Shown one piece after another: positions 52,460 through 61,456 of a stretch of 64,000 bases of DNA (positions are counted from its first letter, which is position 1; each line of letters begins with the position of its first letter). The position numbers and the translations under genes were made by a program. The DNA comes from Roseobacter weihaiensis (GTDB lineage Bacteria; Pseudomonadota; Alphaproteobacteria; Rhodobacterales; Rhodobacteraceae). The stretch spans positions 1-64,000 of the forward strand of contig NZ_JACNMO010000006.1 of the NCBI RefSeq assembly GCF_020622345.1. Reading direction: 5' to 3'. The notes below the pieces were generated by a model that did not search any database, was not told the DNA's origin, and saw only the letters and a list, made by a program, of their open reading frames with translations.

Positions 52460-53638
52460 ATGGTTGCACTCACCCCTGTATCCCGCACAGCCCCTTCGTT
52501 TTACGTGCCCGTCGTGGCCACCGCCGGCGCTGTTGCAGGTCTTTTTGTTGGCACAGCGCAGGGCAGTTCCCTCTTGGGTGTTGTGATCGGCGCCCTTGCA
52601 ATGGCAGCCGTGGCCTTTGTGCTGACGCAAGTCGTCAAAGCCGAAAAACCCGGACGCTGGGCTTTGCTTGCCTTGCTCGCGGCGGTTGGGTTTTTCATGG
52701 GTGGCCTGCCCGCCGGGCTCATCGGGGCGGCCTTTGGCTGGTTCTTTGGCTGGTTCAGCTTTTGGCTCTACGAATCGCGCTACCGGCAGCATCTGGTGCC
52801 TTACCTGACACCCGGTCAGGTGCTTTGGCACTATGCTTTCCGGGTGATCTGCGGCGCGATCCTCGTGTTTCTCATCACGCCGATCATCGTGGTGATGCCG
52901 CTGAGCTTCAATGCGCAGAACTTCTTTACCTTCACGCCGGAGATGCTGCGGTTTGATCCTGCGGGCTATTCGCTCAAGCACTACGAGGACTTCTTTACCA
53001 ACGCCGACTGGCAGGGGGCCCTGGCAAACTCGATCAAGATTGCGCCTGCGGCGACCTTGCTGTCGGTCACATTTGGGACGCTGGCCGCGATCGGGTTGAG
53101 CCAGCCGCATGTGCCCTTTCGCCGGGCGATCATGGCGATCCTGATCTCCCCGATGATCGTGCCGCTGATCATCTCCGCTGCGGGTATGTATTTCTTTTAC
53201 AGCCGGATCGGCCTGCAAGGAACCTATCTCGGCGTGGTGCTGGCCCATGCCGCCTTGGGCATTCCCTTTGTCATCATCACCGTGACCGCGACACTGGTGG
53301 GCTTTGACAATTCGCTGACCCGTGCGGCAGCTAACATGGGCGCAAACCCTGTCACCACGTTCTTTCGGGTGCAGATGCCGCTTATTCTGCCAGGGGTCAT
53401 CTCGGGCGGGCTTTTTGCCTTTATCACCTCTTTCGACGAGGTGGTCGTGGTGCTCTTTGTCGGCTCGGCCGGGCAGAAAACCCTGCCATGGCAGATGTTC
53501 ACCGGGCTGCGGGAACAAATCAGCCCGACCATCCTCGCGGTGGCGACCATTCTGGTGATCGTCTCCATCGCACTTCTGACCGTGGTGGAGCTGTTGCGGC
53601 GTCGCTCTGAACGCCTGCGCGGGATGAGCCCGGCCTGA
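52460..53638 (+). CDS. potC: PotC-like ABC permease with an N-terminal membrane extension
   Basis: The 392-residue permease carries about 115 extra N-terminal residues with three hydrophobic segments (VATAGAVAGLFVGTAQG; LLGVVIGALAMAAVAFVLTQ; GRWALLALLAAVGFFMGGLP) before the usual core (GAILVFLITPIIVVMPLSFN; EAA loop TRAAANMGANPVTTFFRVQM). It starts five bases after potB. Together with the insert in PotB this gives an unusual membrane complex. Confidence 0.88.
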   Translation: MVALTPVSRTAPSFYVPVVATAGAVAGLFVGTAQGSSLLGVVIGALAMAAVAFVLTQVVKAEKPGRWALLALLAAVGFFMGGLPAGLIGAAFGWFFGWFSFWLYESRYRQHLVPYLTPGQVLWHYAFRVICGAILVFLITPIIVVMPLSFNAQNFFTFTPEMLRFDPAGYSLKHYEDFFTNADWQGALANSIKIAPAATLLSVTFGTLAAIGLSQPHVPFRRAIMAILISPMIVPLIISAAGMYFFYSRIGLQGTYLGVVLAHAALGIPFVIITVTATLVGFDNSLTRAAANMGANPVTTFFRVQMPLILPGVISGGLFAFITSFDEVVVVLFVGSAGQKTLPWQMFTGLREQISPTILAVATILVIVSIALLTVVELLRRRSERLRGMSPA

Positions 53639-53664
53639 CCGCCGCGCTCACCCGCCGACAGGTG

Positions 53665-55020
53665 TCACCGCAGGCGCTGCAATAGCGCCAGCGAGGCATA
53701 TCCATCCGGCACCAGTCCCCGGTTGCGCTGAAAGGATCTGATCGCATCGATTGTCTTTGGCCCGATGCGCCCGTCTATGCCTTGCGTGCTGAAGCCGGCC
53801 TGCGTCAGGCGGCGCTGCAATTCCTGTCGCTCTGCAAAACTCAACGCGCGGTCCCCGGTGGGCCAGCTTGCCCGGATCGGGCTGCCTCCCTTGATCCGGT
53901 CGCTCAGATGCCCGACCCCGATCACATAGGCATCGGCGGTGTTGTAGGCTTCAATCGCGGCGAAATTGTCAAATATCATGAAAGCCGCCCCCTGCGCCCC
54001 TGCCGGTAGCAGGATCGAGGCGCGCCCATGGTTTGGCACCTTGCGCCCGTTCATGTCCATGATCCCATCCCGCGCCCAGGCGTTGGGGCTCTTTTTGATC
54101 GTGCGGTTCGCCTGGGTGTAGTCAAATCCGCGGGGGAGCTGCACCTCAACCCCCCAGGGCTGACCCTTGGTCCAGCCATACCGCTTGAGGTAGGCGGCGG
54201 TCGAAGCCAGGGCATCGGTTGGGTCCTCCGACCAGATATCACGCCGCCCGTCGCCGTTGAAATCAACCGCGTAGGCCAGATAAGAGGTCGGGATGAACTG
54301 GGTGTGCCCCATTGCCCCGGCCCAGCTTCCCGTCATGTTACGCGGGCTGGTATCGCCGCTTTGCAGAATCTTCAGCGCTGCAAACAACTGCTCTTCAAAG
54401 AAAGCGCCGCGCCGTCCTTCATAGGCCAGCGTGGCGAGGGAGCGGACAATGTCATTTGACCCGCGATAGCTGCCGTAGGCGCTTTCCAGTCCCCAGACAG
54501 CAACAACAACTTCCTTCTCGACGCCGTAGCGCCGCTCAATCGCTTCGAGCGTTGCCCGATGTCTGGCAAGCGCCGCCTTGCCGTTGGCGATCCGGGTGTC
54601 GGAGGCCGCGCTGGACAGGTATTGCCAGATCGTCTTGGTGAACTCCGATTGGTTGCGGTCCCGCCGGATCACATCCGCATCGAAGCTGACCCCGCGAAAG
54701 GCGGCATCCAGCGTCGCGGACCGAATGCCCTGACGTTCAGCCCGGCTGCGGAACTCACCGACCCAGCGGTCAAACCCGGCGGCAGAGGTTGCGACCTGCA
54801 TCGCCTGTTCTGCCTGCCCGGCCAGGGTCGAGGGGCGGGTTTTGGGACGTACCGCCCGGTCAATCGCGGTAACGGTTGCGGATACGTCGATCACGTTTAC
54901 CGGTGCAACGACTGCCGGTCGAACGACAGGTCTGAGAGATTGCCCCAAAGACTGGGCCACAGTGGTTTGCGCGCCGAAAACCACACCTAAAAAGCTCGCG
55001 CCAAAGATCATGCGTTTCAT
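53665..55020 (-). CDS. Lytic murein transglycosylase, MltB family
   Basis: The 451-residue protein has a signal peptide (cleaved after TVAQ), a SLT_2-type catalytic domain with the glutamate in VWGLESAYGSYRGSND and GAMGHTQFIPTSYLAYAVDF, and a C-terminal PG_binding_1 domain (GFSTQGIDGRIGPKTIDAIR). It cleaves peptidoglycan in the periplasm. It is convergent with potC. Confidence 0.92.
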   Translation of the reverse strand: MKRMIFGASFLGVVFGAQTTVAQSLGQSLRPVVRPAVVAPVNVIDVSATVTAIDRAVRPKTRPSTLAGQAEQAMQVATSAAGFDRWVGEFRSRAERQGIRSATLDAAFRGVSFDADVIRRDRNQSEFTKTIWQYLSSAASDTRIANGKAALARHRATLEAIERRYGVEKEVVVAVWGLESAYGSYRGSNDIVRSLATLAYEGRRGAFFEEQLFAALKILQSGDTSPRNMTGSWAGAMGHTQFIPTSYLAYAVDFNGDGRRDIWSEDPTDALASTAAYLKRYGWTKGQPWGVEVQLPRGFDYTQANRTIKKSPNAWARDGIMDMNGRKVPNHGRASILLPAGAQGAAFMIFDNFAAIEAYNTADAYVIGVGHLSDRIKGGSPIRASWPTGDRALSFAERQELQRRLTQAGFSTQGIDGRIGPKTIDAIRSFQRNRGLVPDGYASLALLQRLR

Positions 55021-55095
55021 TGAAAGTGTCCTGCTACGATTTTTTATTATTATTGGGAGTGTAGCGCGACTTTGGATTCGGAAAAAGAAGCCTGT

Positions 55096-55809
55096 CTAGA
55101 AATCGCGATCCGCCGCCGATTTCTCCATCTCGGCGCGCAGCCGGGCAAGGTGCTCGCGCAGCATTATCACGCGGCGCGGGCGGAAACTCTCATCGGTAAG
55201 CTGAAGGTTGCGCATCCGGTCCAGACGGAAGGTGCGGTAGTCCTGGCGCAGGTGGCACCAGGCCATCAGCACGTTGCTGTTGTCGAGATAAACCAACCCC
55301 AGAGGATAGACCCTGCGCCGGGTCTCGGCCTGCTTGGCATCCGTGTAGTCGAAGGCCACCGTAACCTCATCCCAGGTGGCCCTCCGCAGCGCTGCGACAT
55401 CAATCTCGACGGGCGGCGGTTTACTAAAGCGATGCGCTGTCAGCACCGCATGTTGCAGCCGATGCGCCTGACGGGGCGGCACCCGCGCCTTGATCTTGGC
55501 CAGTGCGGAGCGGGCCGCCTGTGCCAGTGCCGGGTCCCCGATCACGGCGACATCGCGCAGACCCAGCACAAGGGCTTCAAGCTCCTCATCCTCGAACGCC
55601 AGGGGTGGCAGGGCGGCATCCTCGACCAGCGTGTAGCCGAACCCCGCTTCGCCATCGATCACCGCGCCGATGCTGCGCAGCGCCTCGATGTCGCGATAGA
55701 TCGTGCGCGGCGACATCTGCATCTCTTCGGCAAGCTGTGCGGCCGTCACCGGCGATGGCAGGTGGCGCAGGGTCTGCATCATCTGGAAAAGGCGGTGCGT
55801 TCGGCTCAT
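55096..55809 (-). CDS. WYL-domain transcriptional regulator, YafY-like
   Basis: The 237-residue protein has an N-terminal HTH_11 (PVTAAQLAEEMQMSPRTIYR) and a C-terminal WYL-type region (VYPLGLVYLDNSNVLMAWCH; YRTFRLDRMRNLQLTDE). WYL proteins bind nucleotide or other ligands and regulate neighbours. It is divergent from the GST gene, and the 80-base region between carries a direct repeat. Confidence 0.9.
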   Translation of the reverse strand: MSRTHRLFQMMQTLRHLPSPVTAAQLAEEMQMSPRTIYRDIEALRSIGAVIDGEAGFGYTLVEDAALPPLAFEDEELEALVLGLRDVAVIGDPALAQAARSALAKIKARVPPRQAHRLQHAVLTAHRFSKPPPVEIDVAALRRATWDEVTVAFDYTDAKQAETRRRVYPLGLVYLDNSNVLMAWCHLRQDYRTFRLDRMRNLQLTDESFRPRRVIMLREHLARLRAEMEKSAADRDF

Positions 55810-55831
55810 GAAAGGATCATACCATGTATCG

Positions 55832-55846
55832 TGACAAAAACTGACA
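55832..55846. promoter_or_regulatory. Direct repeat TGACA-N5-TGACA, candidate operator
   Basis: Two TGACA words start ten bases apart, one helical turn, between the divergent WYL regulator and GST genes. Regulators of this type usually control the divergent gene. No direct evidence of binding. Confidence 0.4.
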
Positions 55847-55889
55847 GTATACGCGCCTACCCTGCGACCACTGAAATTGAGGATTTTCC

Positions 55890-56582
55890 ATGATCGACCT
55901 TCTGACCTACCCGCCCGCCTTTGGCCTGGCCTCGTCCAGCCCGTTTTGTATCAAGGCGGCCTACCTGTTGAACCTCTCCGGCCAGCAATGGACCCCGGTA
56001 GAGACGCTTGATCCGCGCAAAACGCCCCATGGCAAGCTGCCGGTGATCCGGACGGAGGGTCGCATGATTGCCGATAGTGACAATATCAGAGCCTACCTTG
56101 AGGAAAACGGCGCTGATTTTGACAAGCACCTCAGCGATCTGGATCGGGCCAATGCCCGCGCCTTCATCCGCATGGCCGAAGAGCACCTCTACTTTCACCT
56201 TGTCATGGACCGTTGGGCGGATGACCGGGTTTGGCCGATGGTGCGTGACACCTATTTCAGCAAGATGCCCGCCGGGGTCAGGCATGTTATTGCCGGGGTG
56301 ATCCGCAAAGGGCTCCTGAAAGGATTGCACTATCAGGGACTCGGGCGTCTGAACACGGATCAAAGATTGGCCCGTATAGAGCCTGATATCGAAGCCATCA
56401 CCACACGGCTTTGGCAGGGGAAATTCCTCTTTGGCGACCAGCCCAGTGCGGCCGATGCATCGGTGGCACCCATGCTGTCGGCGATAATGGTCACGCCCGG
56501 CGACACAAGGCTGAAAGAGATGCTGACGAAAAACGAGGTGCTGACCGGCTATGTTGCCCGCGTCGAGGCCGCCTGCGGCTAG
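55890..56582 (+). CDS. Glutathione S-transferase family protein
   Basis: The 230-residue protein has a thioredoxin-like N-terminal domain (LTYPPAFGLASSSPFCIKAA, with SPFC as the possible active site; GKLPVIRTEGRMIADSDNIR) and an all-helical C-terminal domain. It is nearest to the metaxin/Tom37-like GST group. Its TAG stop overlaps the rnr stop codon on the other strand. Confidence 0.85.
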   Translation: MIDLLTYPPAFGLASSSPFCIKAAYLLNLSGQQWTPVETLDPRKTPHGKLPVIRTEGRMIADSDNIRAYLEENGADFDKHLSDLDRANARAFIRMAEEHLYFHLVMDRWADDRVWPMVRDTYFSKMPAGVRHVIAGVIRKGLLKGLHYQGLGRLNTDQRLARIEPDIEAITTRLWQGKFLFGDQPSAADASVAPMLSAIMVTPGDTRLKEMLTKNEVLTGYVARVEAACG

Positions 56583-58834
56583 CGTCTGCTGCGTTTGACC
56601 TTGCGTTTTACCTTATCCGCCTTGCGCTTGGCTTTCACGTTGCGCCGGCGCGGGGCGCGACCAGCAGGCGAGGGTCGCCCCTGCGCCAGCTTCGTGCCCT
56701 CAAGGGCGAGCAGATCGAGGGCGATGCCCCCCGTCACCGGCGCTGCTTCGGCCAGACGAACCGTTGCGCGCTGCCCAAGGCTGATGATCTGCCCGCTATC
56801 CGCGCCCATCAGCGTGTTGGCCTCGGCATCAAAGTGAAAGTATTCCCGCCCGATCGCGCGCATCGGTACGAGGCCATCCGCCCCGGTCTCATCCAGCTTC
56901 ACAAAGATGCCGAACCGGGCGATACCGCTCACACGGCCGGTGAATTCGGTGCCGACCCGTTCGCTCAGATAGGCCGCCAGGTAGCGGTCCGTGGTGTCGC
57001 GCTCCGCCACCATGGAGCGGCGTTCGGTGTCAGAGATATGCGTGCCTATCTCGTCCAGGCTGTCGTAATCCTCGGGCCGCAGTCCGTCCTTTCCCCAATC
57101 ATGTGCGGCGATCAGCGCGCGATGCACAATCAGATCCGCATAGCGGCGGATCGGCGAGGTGAAATGCGCATAGCGCGGCAAAGCCAGCCCGAAATGCCCC
57201 AGATTGGTCGGGCTGTAGTAGGCCTGCGTCATCGACCGCAGCGTCGAGATATTGATGAGTTCCGCCTCATCCGTGCCTGCCGCATCATTGAGCAACCGGT
57301 TCAGATGCGACGTCTTGAGCACCTGCCCCTTGGCCAGCACATAGCCGCTGGCCTTCGCCGTCTCCCGCAGGGCATCTAGCTTTTCCGGGTTGGGTTCTTC
57401 GTGGACGCGGAACAAAAGCGGTGTCTTCTTGGCGATCAGCGTTTCAGCGGCGGCAACATTGGCCAGCACCATGAACTCTTCGATCAGGCGGTGCGCCTCA
57501 AGCCGCTCCTTGAACCGCACCGACGTCACGGTCCCGTCGTCGGCAAGCTCGATGCGGCGCTCCGGCAGGTCCAGATCCAGCGGCTGACGGCGCTCACGGG
57601 CGGCGGCCAGAGCAGCATAGGCTGCATAAAGCGGCTTCAAAACAGGCTCTAACAGGGGCTCTGTGCGATCATTGGGCTGGCCATCGACGGCGGCTTGCAC
57701 CTCTTCGTAGTGCAGTGATGCGGGCGACCGCATCAACCCGCGGTGAAAGCTGTGCCCGAGCTTGTTGCCCGCTTTGTCCAGCACCATCCGCACGGCGATA
57801 CAGGCGCGCGGCACCCCTTCGTGCAGGGAGCACAGATCGCCGGACAACCGGTCCGGCAGCATCGGAACCACCCGGTCGGGAAAGTAGGTGGAGTTGCCGC
57901 GTTTGCGCGCTTCACGGTCCAACGGGCTATCCGGTGTGACGTAATGCGCGACATCGGCAATCGCGACCCAGAGCACATGGCCACCGGCGTTTTTCGGGTC
58001 CTCATCCGCCTGCGCGTAGCAGGCATCGTCGTGATCCCGCGCATCTGACGGATCGATGGTGATCAGCGGCAGGTCGCGGAGATCCTCGCGCCCTTTCAGC
58101 CCGGCCGGTTTGGCCGCATCTGCCTGCGCGATCACATCATCGGGAAAGCTGTCGGGGATGCCGTGCTGGTGGATCGCTATCAACGACACCGCCTTGGGCG
58201 CGGACGGATCACCCAGCCGCTGCACAATGCGCGCGCGCGGCAAACCCATGCGCCCTTTGGGGCCTGCCTGCTCCGCCTCCACAAGTTCGCCATCCTTCGC
58301 CCCATGGGTGGCCCCGGCGTCCACCTGCCATTCCCTGTCAGCGCCCTTGTCAATCGGCTGGATGCGCCCGCCTGCATCGGTCTTGCGAAAGACACCCAGG
58401 ACGCGGCGCGGGTTGGTGCCAATGCGACGAATGAGGCGCGCCTCATAGTGATGCGTCTCGTTCTTGACCAGCGTAAGCCGCGCCAGAATGCGGTCTCCCG
58501 CCCCCAGCGCAGGATCAGACGCGCGCGGGATCACAAGCACCGAGGGTTCCTTGCCTTCGCCGCGCCACTCCATGGGTTTGGCAAAAAGGTCCCCGTCACT
58601 GTCCGGCCCGGTGATCTGCAAGACGCTGACAGGGGGCAGGCGGTCGGGGTCCTGATAGCTTCGCTTGCGCTTTTCCAGGTGGCCCTCGGCTTCAAGTTCC
58701 TTCAGCAGGCGTTTCAGGTCGATGCGCGCGGCACCCTTGATACCAAACGCCTTGGCAATGTCACGCTTTGCGGTCAGGGCCGGGTTCTGTTCGATCCAGT
58801 CCAGAATATCTGATTTTTGGGGGAGTTTGCTCAT
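56579..58834 (-). CDS. rnr: Ribonuclease R
   Basis: RNase R is a 3'-5' exoribonuclease that degrades structured RNA. The 751-residue protein has an N-terminal winged helix (LTAKRDIAKAFGIKGAARID), cold-shock OB domains, the RNB catalytic domain with the aspartate cluster (LITIDPSDARDHDDACYA), a C-terminal S1 domain (GRVSGIARFGIFVKLDETGA) and a lysine/arginine-rich tail. Length is normal. It ends the dapE-GNAT-DUF2064-rnr operon. Confidence 0.95.
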   Translation of the reverse strand: MSKLPQKSDILDWIEQNPALTAKRDIAKAFGIKGAARIDLKRLLKELEAEGHLEKRKRSYQDPDRLPPVSVLQITGPDSDGDLFAKPMEWRGEGKEPSVLVIPRASDPALGAGDRILARLTLVKNETHHYEARLIRRIGTNPRRVLGVFRKTDAGGRIQPIDKGADREWQVDAGATHGAKDGELVEAEQAGPKGRMGLPRARIVQRLGDPSAPKAVSLIAIHQHGIPDSFPDDVIAQADAAKPAGLKGREDLRDLPLITIDPSDARDHDDACYAQADEDPKNAGGHVLWVAIADVAHYVTPDSPLDREARKRGNSTYFPDRVVPMLPDRLSGDLCSLHEGVPRACIAVRMVLDKAGNKLGHSFHRGLMRSPASLHYEEVQAAVDGQPNDRTEPLLEPVLKPLYAAYAALAAARERRQPLDLDLPERRIELADDGTVTSVRFKERLEAHRLIEEFMVLANVAAAETLIAKKTPLLFRVHEEPNPEKLDALRETAKASGYVLAKGQVLKTSHLNRLLNDAAGTDEAELINISTLRSMTQAYYSPTNLGHFGLALPRYAHFTSPIRRYADLIVHRALIAAHDWGKDGLRPEDYDSLDEIGTHISDTERRSMVAERDTTDRYLAAYLSERVGTEFTGRVSGIARFGIFVKLDETGADGLVPMRAIGREYFHFDAEANTLMGADSGQIISLGQRATVRLAEAAPVTGGIALDLLALEGTKLAQGRPSPAGRAPRRRNVKAKRKADKVKRKVKRSRR

Positions 58835-58840
58835 ACTCCC

Positions 58841-59440
58841 TCAGGTAGCACGGGGACCCGGTGCCGTCATCGCCAAATCCTCCAAAGTGTCCACATCGCG
58901 CAGACTGTCGATATAACTGGGGTGCAAGCCGCCCAGTGACGCAACCGTGTCGGCAAGAGCGTGCTCAGACGACCATCGCACATTGGCAAAGAGCCGGCGG
59001 GGCGCGCGCTTGGGATGCTTCAGACCGACAAGCCAGTAGCCTCCATCCGGCGCGGGCCCGAATACAGCCTCTGCAGAACCGAGGGCCCGAAAGGCGCGCA
59101 GGATATGAAACGGCTCTATACCGGGGATATCGGCCCCGATGACACAAACAGGCCCCGGCGGCTGATGCCTCAGCATCCGCGCCATGCGATCCCCGAGGTC
59201 CCCCCGCCCCTGCGGCAGACGTGGCAGATGGCGCGGCCAGACCCGGCTTTGCAGTCCCGCCACATCCGGCGCAACAGCCAGCACGAGCTGCCAGCGCGGA
59301 TCATCCAGCCTGCGGATCAGACCAGCGCATTGATGCCGAAACCACCACGCGGCCGGGGTCATACCAATGGCGCGCCCCAAACGGGTCTTGACCCGCCCCG
59401 GATGCGGCTCTTTCAGCATCACGACCAGCGTGCGTTTCAC
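58841..59440 (-). CDS. DUF2064/TIGR04282-family protein, glycosyltransferase-like
   Basis: The 199-residue protein has the family opening VVMLKEPHPGRVKTRLGRAI, RGDLGDRMARML and PVCVIGADIPGIEPFHILRA, then APDGGYWLVGLK. This is the nucleotide-sugar-like transferase fold; known members include parts of cofactor and sugar pathways, but the substrate is unknown here. It overlaps the GNAT gene by four bases. Confidence 0.88.
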   Translation of the reverse strand: MKRTLVVMLKEPHPGRVKTRLGRAIGMTPAAWWFRHQCAGLIRRLDDPRWQLVLAVAPDVAGLQSRVWPRHLPRLPQGRGDLGDRMARMLRHQPPGPVCVIGADIPGIEPFHILRAFRALGSAEAVFGPAPDGGYWLVGLKHPKRAPRRLFANVRWSSEHALADTVASLGGLHPSYIDSLRDVDTLEDLAMTAPGPRAT

Positions 59441-59859
59441 AAGGCGCGTTCCATATCCCGGTGGGGGATGCCGGCGTCATCGTAGACGGGTCCCTCTGCC
59501 ACGAAGCCCAACGCCTCGTAGAACGCCAGCGCCGAGACCTGCGCGCCCAGCCTTGCCCGCGTCACCCCCGGCTGGTTGCGCGCCAACGTCAGCGCGGCAC
59601 GGATCAAAGCCGCCCCAAGGCCCCTGCCGCGTGCCTCGGATAGCATACAGACGCGTCCGATCTTGGCCACATCGCCCGATACCAGCATGCGCGCGGTGCC
59701 GATGGGCTTGTCGTTGTCGCAAACCAGCAGGTGCAGCGCCTCGCCGTCGCGCCCGTCCACCTCCTCTGCCTGAGACACGCCTTGCTCTTCGATGAAGACA
59801 CGCGCGCGTAAAGCCTGGCAGGTCTCGATTTCATCGGTCTGAACGATCTGCACCGTCAC
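59437..59859 (-). CDS. GNAT-family N-acetyltransferase
   Basis: The 140-residue protein has the GNAT fold: [11 protein letters not shown]-like N-terminal ([20 protein letters not shown]), [20 protein letters not shown], and the acetyl-CoA loop [16 protein letters not shown]. Substrate unknown. It overlaps dapE and the DUF2064 gene by four bases, so all are translated together. Confidence 0.88.
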   Translation of the reverse strand: MTVQIVQTDEIETCQALRARVFIEEQGVSQAEEVDGRDGEALHLLVCDNDKPIGTARMLVSGDVAKIGRVCMLSEARGRGLGAALIRAALTLARNQPGVTRARLGAQVSALAFYEALGFVAEGPVYDDAGIPHRDMERAL

Positions 59860-61001
59860 GCAAAGTACTCCGCCAGGATCCGTGCGTAGATCGCCTTGAG
59901 TTGCCGGATATGCGCGACCTCCACGTGCTCATCCACCTGATGCATGGATTGGCCCACCAGCCCGAACTCAACCACCGGGCAGTGGTCCTTGATAAAGCGG
60001 GCATCCGACGTCCCGCCGGTGGTGCTGAGCACCGGATCAAGGCCCGTTTCGGCCTTGACCGCCGTCGCCACGAGATCAGACAGCGGACCGGGCGGCGTGA
60101 CAAAGCTTTCGCCGGAGATCTTGATTTTCAGCTCTGTCTTAACGCCGAATTCAGTCTCTACTCTGGCGATTTCCTCTTTGATCCAGGTGGAGAGCGAGGC
60201 ACCGCTGTGGGCGTCGTTAAAGCGAATGTTCACCGCCGCACTGCAAGCTGCCGGGATCACGTTTGTTGCAGGGTTGCCCGTGTCCATTGTGACAATCGCC
60301 AGGGTCGAGGGGTCGAAGTAATCCGTCCCGTCATCCAGCTTGTGGCGCGCCAGACGGTCCATCAGGCGCGCCAAGGCAGGCAGGGGGTTGCACGCCCGAT
60401 GCGGATAGGCAGAGTGGCCCTGCTTGCCCATCACCCTGATCCACGCGGTCATGGATCCACGTCGCCCGATCTTGATCATCTCGCCCATCTGGTCGGGGCA
60501 GGTGGGCTCCCCCACGAGACAAACGCTCATCTGCTCGCCTGTCGCAGCCATATGTGCCAAAAGCGCCGTGGTCCCATCGGTCGCGTCGCCCTCCTCATCC
60601 CCCGTAATGGTCAGAATGATCGCCCCCTCGGGCGGCCTGTGCGTCACGAAATCCACCGCCGCCGCCGCAAAAGCCGCAACACCCGATTTCATGTCGGTGG
60701 TGCCGCGCCCATACATGATGCCGTCTTTTATCTCTGCCCCAAAGGGCGGCATCGCCCAATCTGCGGCCTGCCCGATGGGCACCACATCGGTGTGACCGTT
60801 AAAGCCAAAGGTCCGCGCATGCCCCCGCGGACCCCAGCGGGCAAAGAGGTTGCGAATACCGCCGCGATCCGCCCAGGCACAGTCGAACCCCGCCCCCGAC
60901 AGCAGGTCGTGCAAGACGTCCAGCGCCCCGTCGTCCGCCGGGGTGACAGAGGCGCAGCGCACCAGCTTTGCGGTCAGGTCAACGGGATCAACGTCAGCCA
61001 T
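59856..61001 (-). CDS. dapE: Succinyl-diaminopimelate desuccinylase DapE
   Basis: DapE removes succinate from N-succinyl-L,L-diaminopimelate in the lysine and peptidoglycan pathway. The 381-residue protein has the M20 metal sites: [31 protein letters not shown], and [20 protein letters not shown] near the end. The ATG at 61001 has AGGA at good spacing; a longer frame is rejected. DapD, the succinylase, lies at 62.5-63.3 kb. Confidence 0.95.
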   Translation of the reverse strand: MADVDPVDLTAKLVRCASVTPADDGALDVLHDLLSGAGFDCAWADRGGIRNLFARWGPRGHARTFGFNGHTDVVPIGQAADWAMPPFGAEIKDGIMYGRGTTDMKSGVAAFAAAAVDFVTHRPPEGAIILTITGDEEGDATDGTTALLAHMAATGEQMSVCLVGEPTCPDQMGEMIKIGRRGSMTAWIRVMGKQGHSAYPHRACNPLPALARLMDRLARHKLDDGTDYFDPSTLAIVTMDTGNPATNVIPAACSAAVNIRFNDAHSGASLSTWIKEEIARVETEFGVKTELKIKISGESFVTPPGPLSDLVATAVKAETGLDPVLSTTGGTSDARFIKDHCPVVEFGLVGQSMHQVDEHVEVAHIRQLKAIYARILAEYFA

Positions 61002-61093
61002 TGTGTTTTCCTTCGGTCTCGAATGCTCGCTCTCCTTCCTACAGGTGTTCAAGGAAGCTGCAAGGTCAACAAACCGGCTGCGGAGACTGGAGC

Positions 61094-61447
61094 CTAATCC
61101 GCGTCGGTTTCCGGATGTGTGCCGTAAAACGGCTCCATCTGTGCGACGATGACGGCATTCTCATCCAGGGCGCGCTGCATCAGGGCGCGTTCCTCATCGG
61201 GGATCTCATGCCCTTCGGCCAGCCGTTCATCAAGGGTGCCATAGCCCGTTACGTCCAAAGGAGCGGTATCGGCCTGCTTGAGAATCGCAACCGTCTCGCG
61301 CACGGCTTCCGCCTCATCAACACCGCTGGCAAAGACCACAAGGCCCGCACCGGTCGCCTTTGCAGGCAGGCCGTCCCCGTCCTTGCGGCCGATCTGGACG
61401 ACAAGGGTATAGACCTGTTGGCGCGATTGCTTCTTTTGCTGTGCCAT
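61094..61447 (-). CDS. Unrecognised small protein between dapE and dapD
   Basis: I do not recognise this 117-residue protein. It is acidic, without signal peptide or membrane segment: [60 protein letters not shown]. It lies nine bases after the next gene upstream, which is also unrecognised, so the two may be an operon. Confidence 0.65.
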   Translation of the reverse strand: MAQQKKQSRQQVYTLVVQIGRKDGDGLPAKATGAGLVVFASGVDEAEAVRETVAILKQADTAPLDVTGYGTLDERLAEGHEIPDEERALMQRALDENAVIVAQMEPFYGTHPETDAD

Positions 61448-61456
61448 GCGCCTTGC

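Noticed and set aside
52343-53518. 391-residue minus-strand frame over potC
   Set aside because: Antisense to a permease gene; charged low-complexity composition typical of a shadow.
59901-61097. 398-residue plus-strand frame over dapE
   Set aside because: Antisense shadow of dapE with no motifs.
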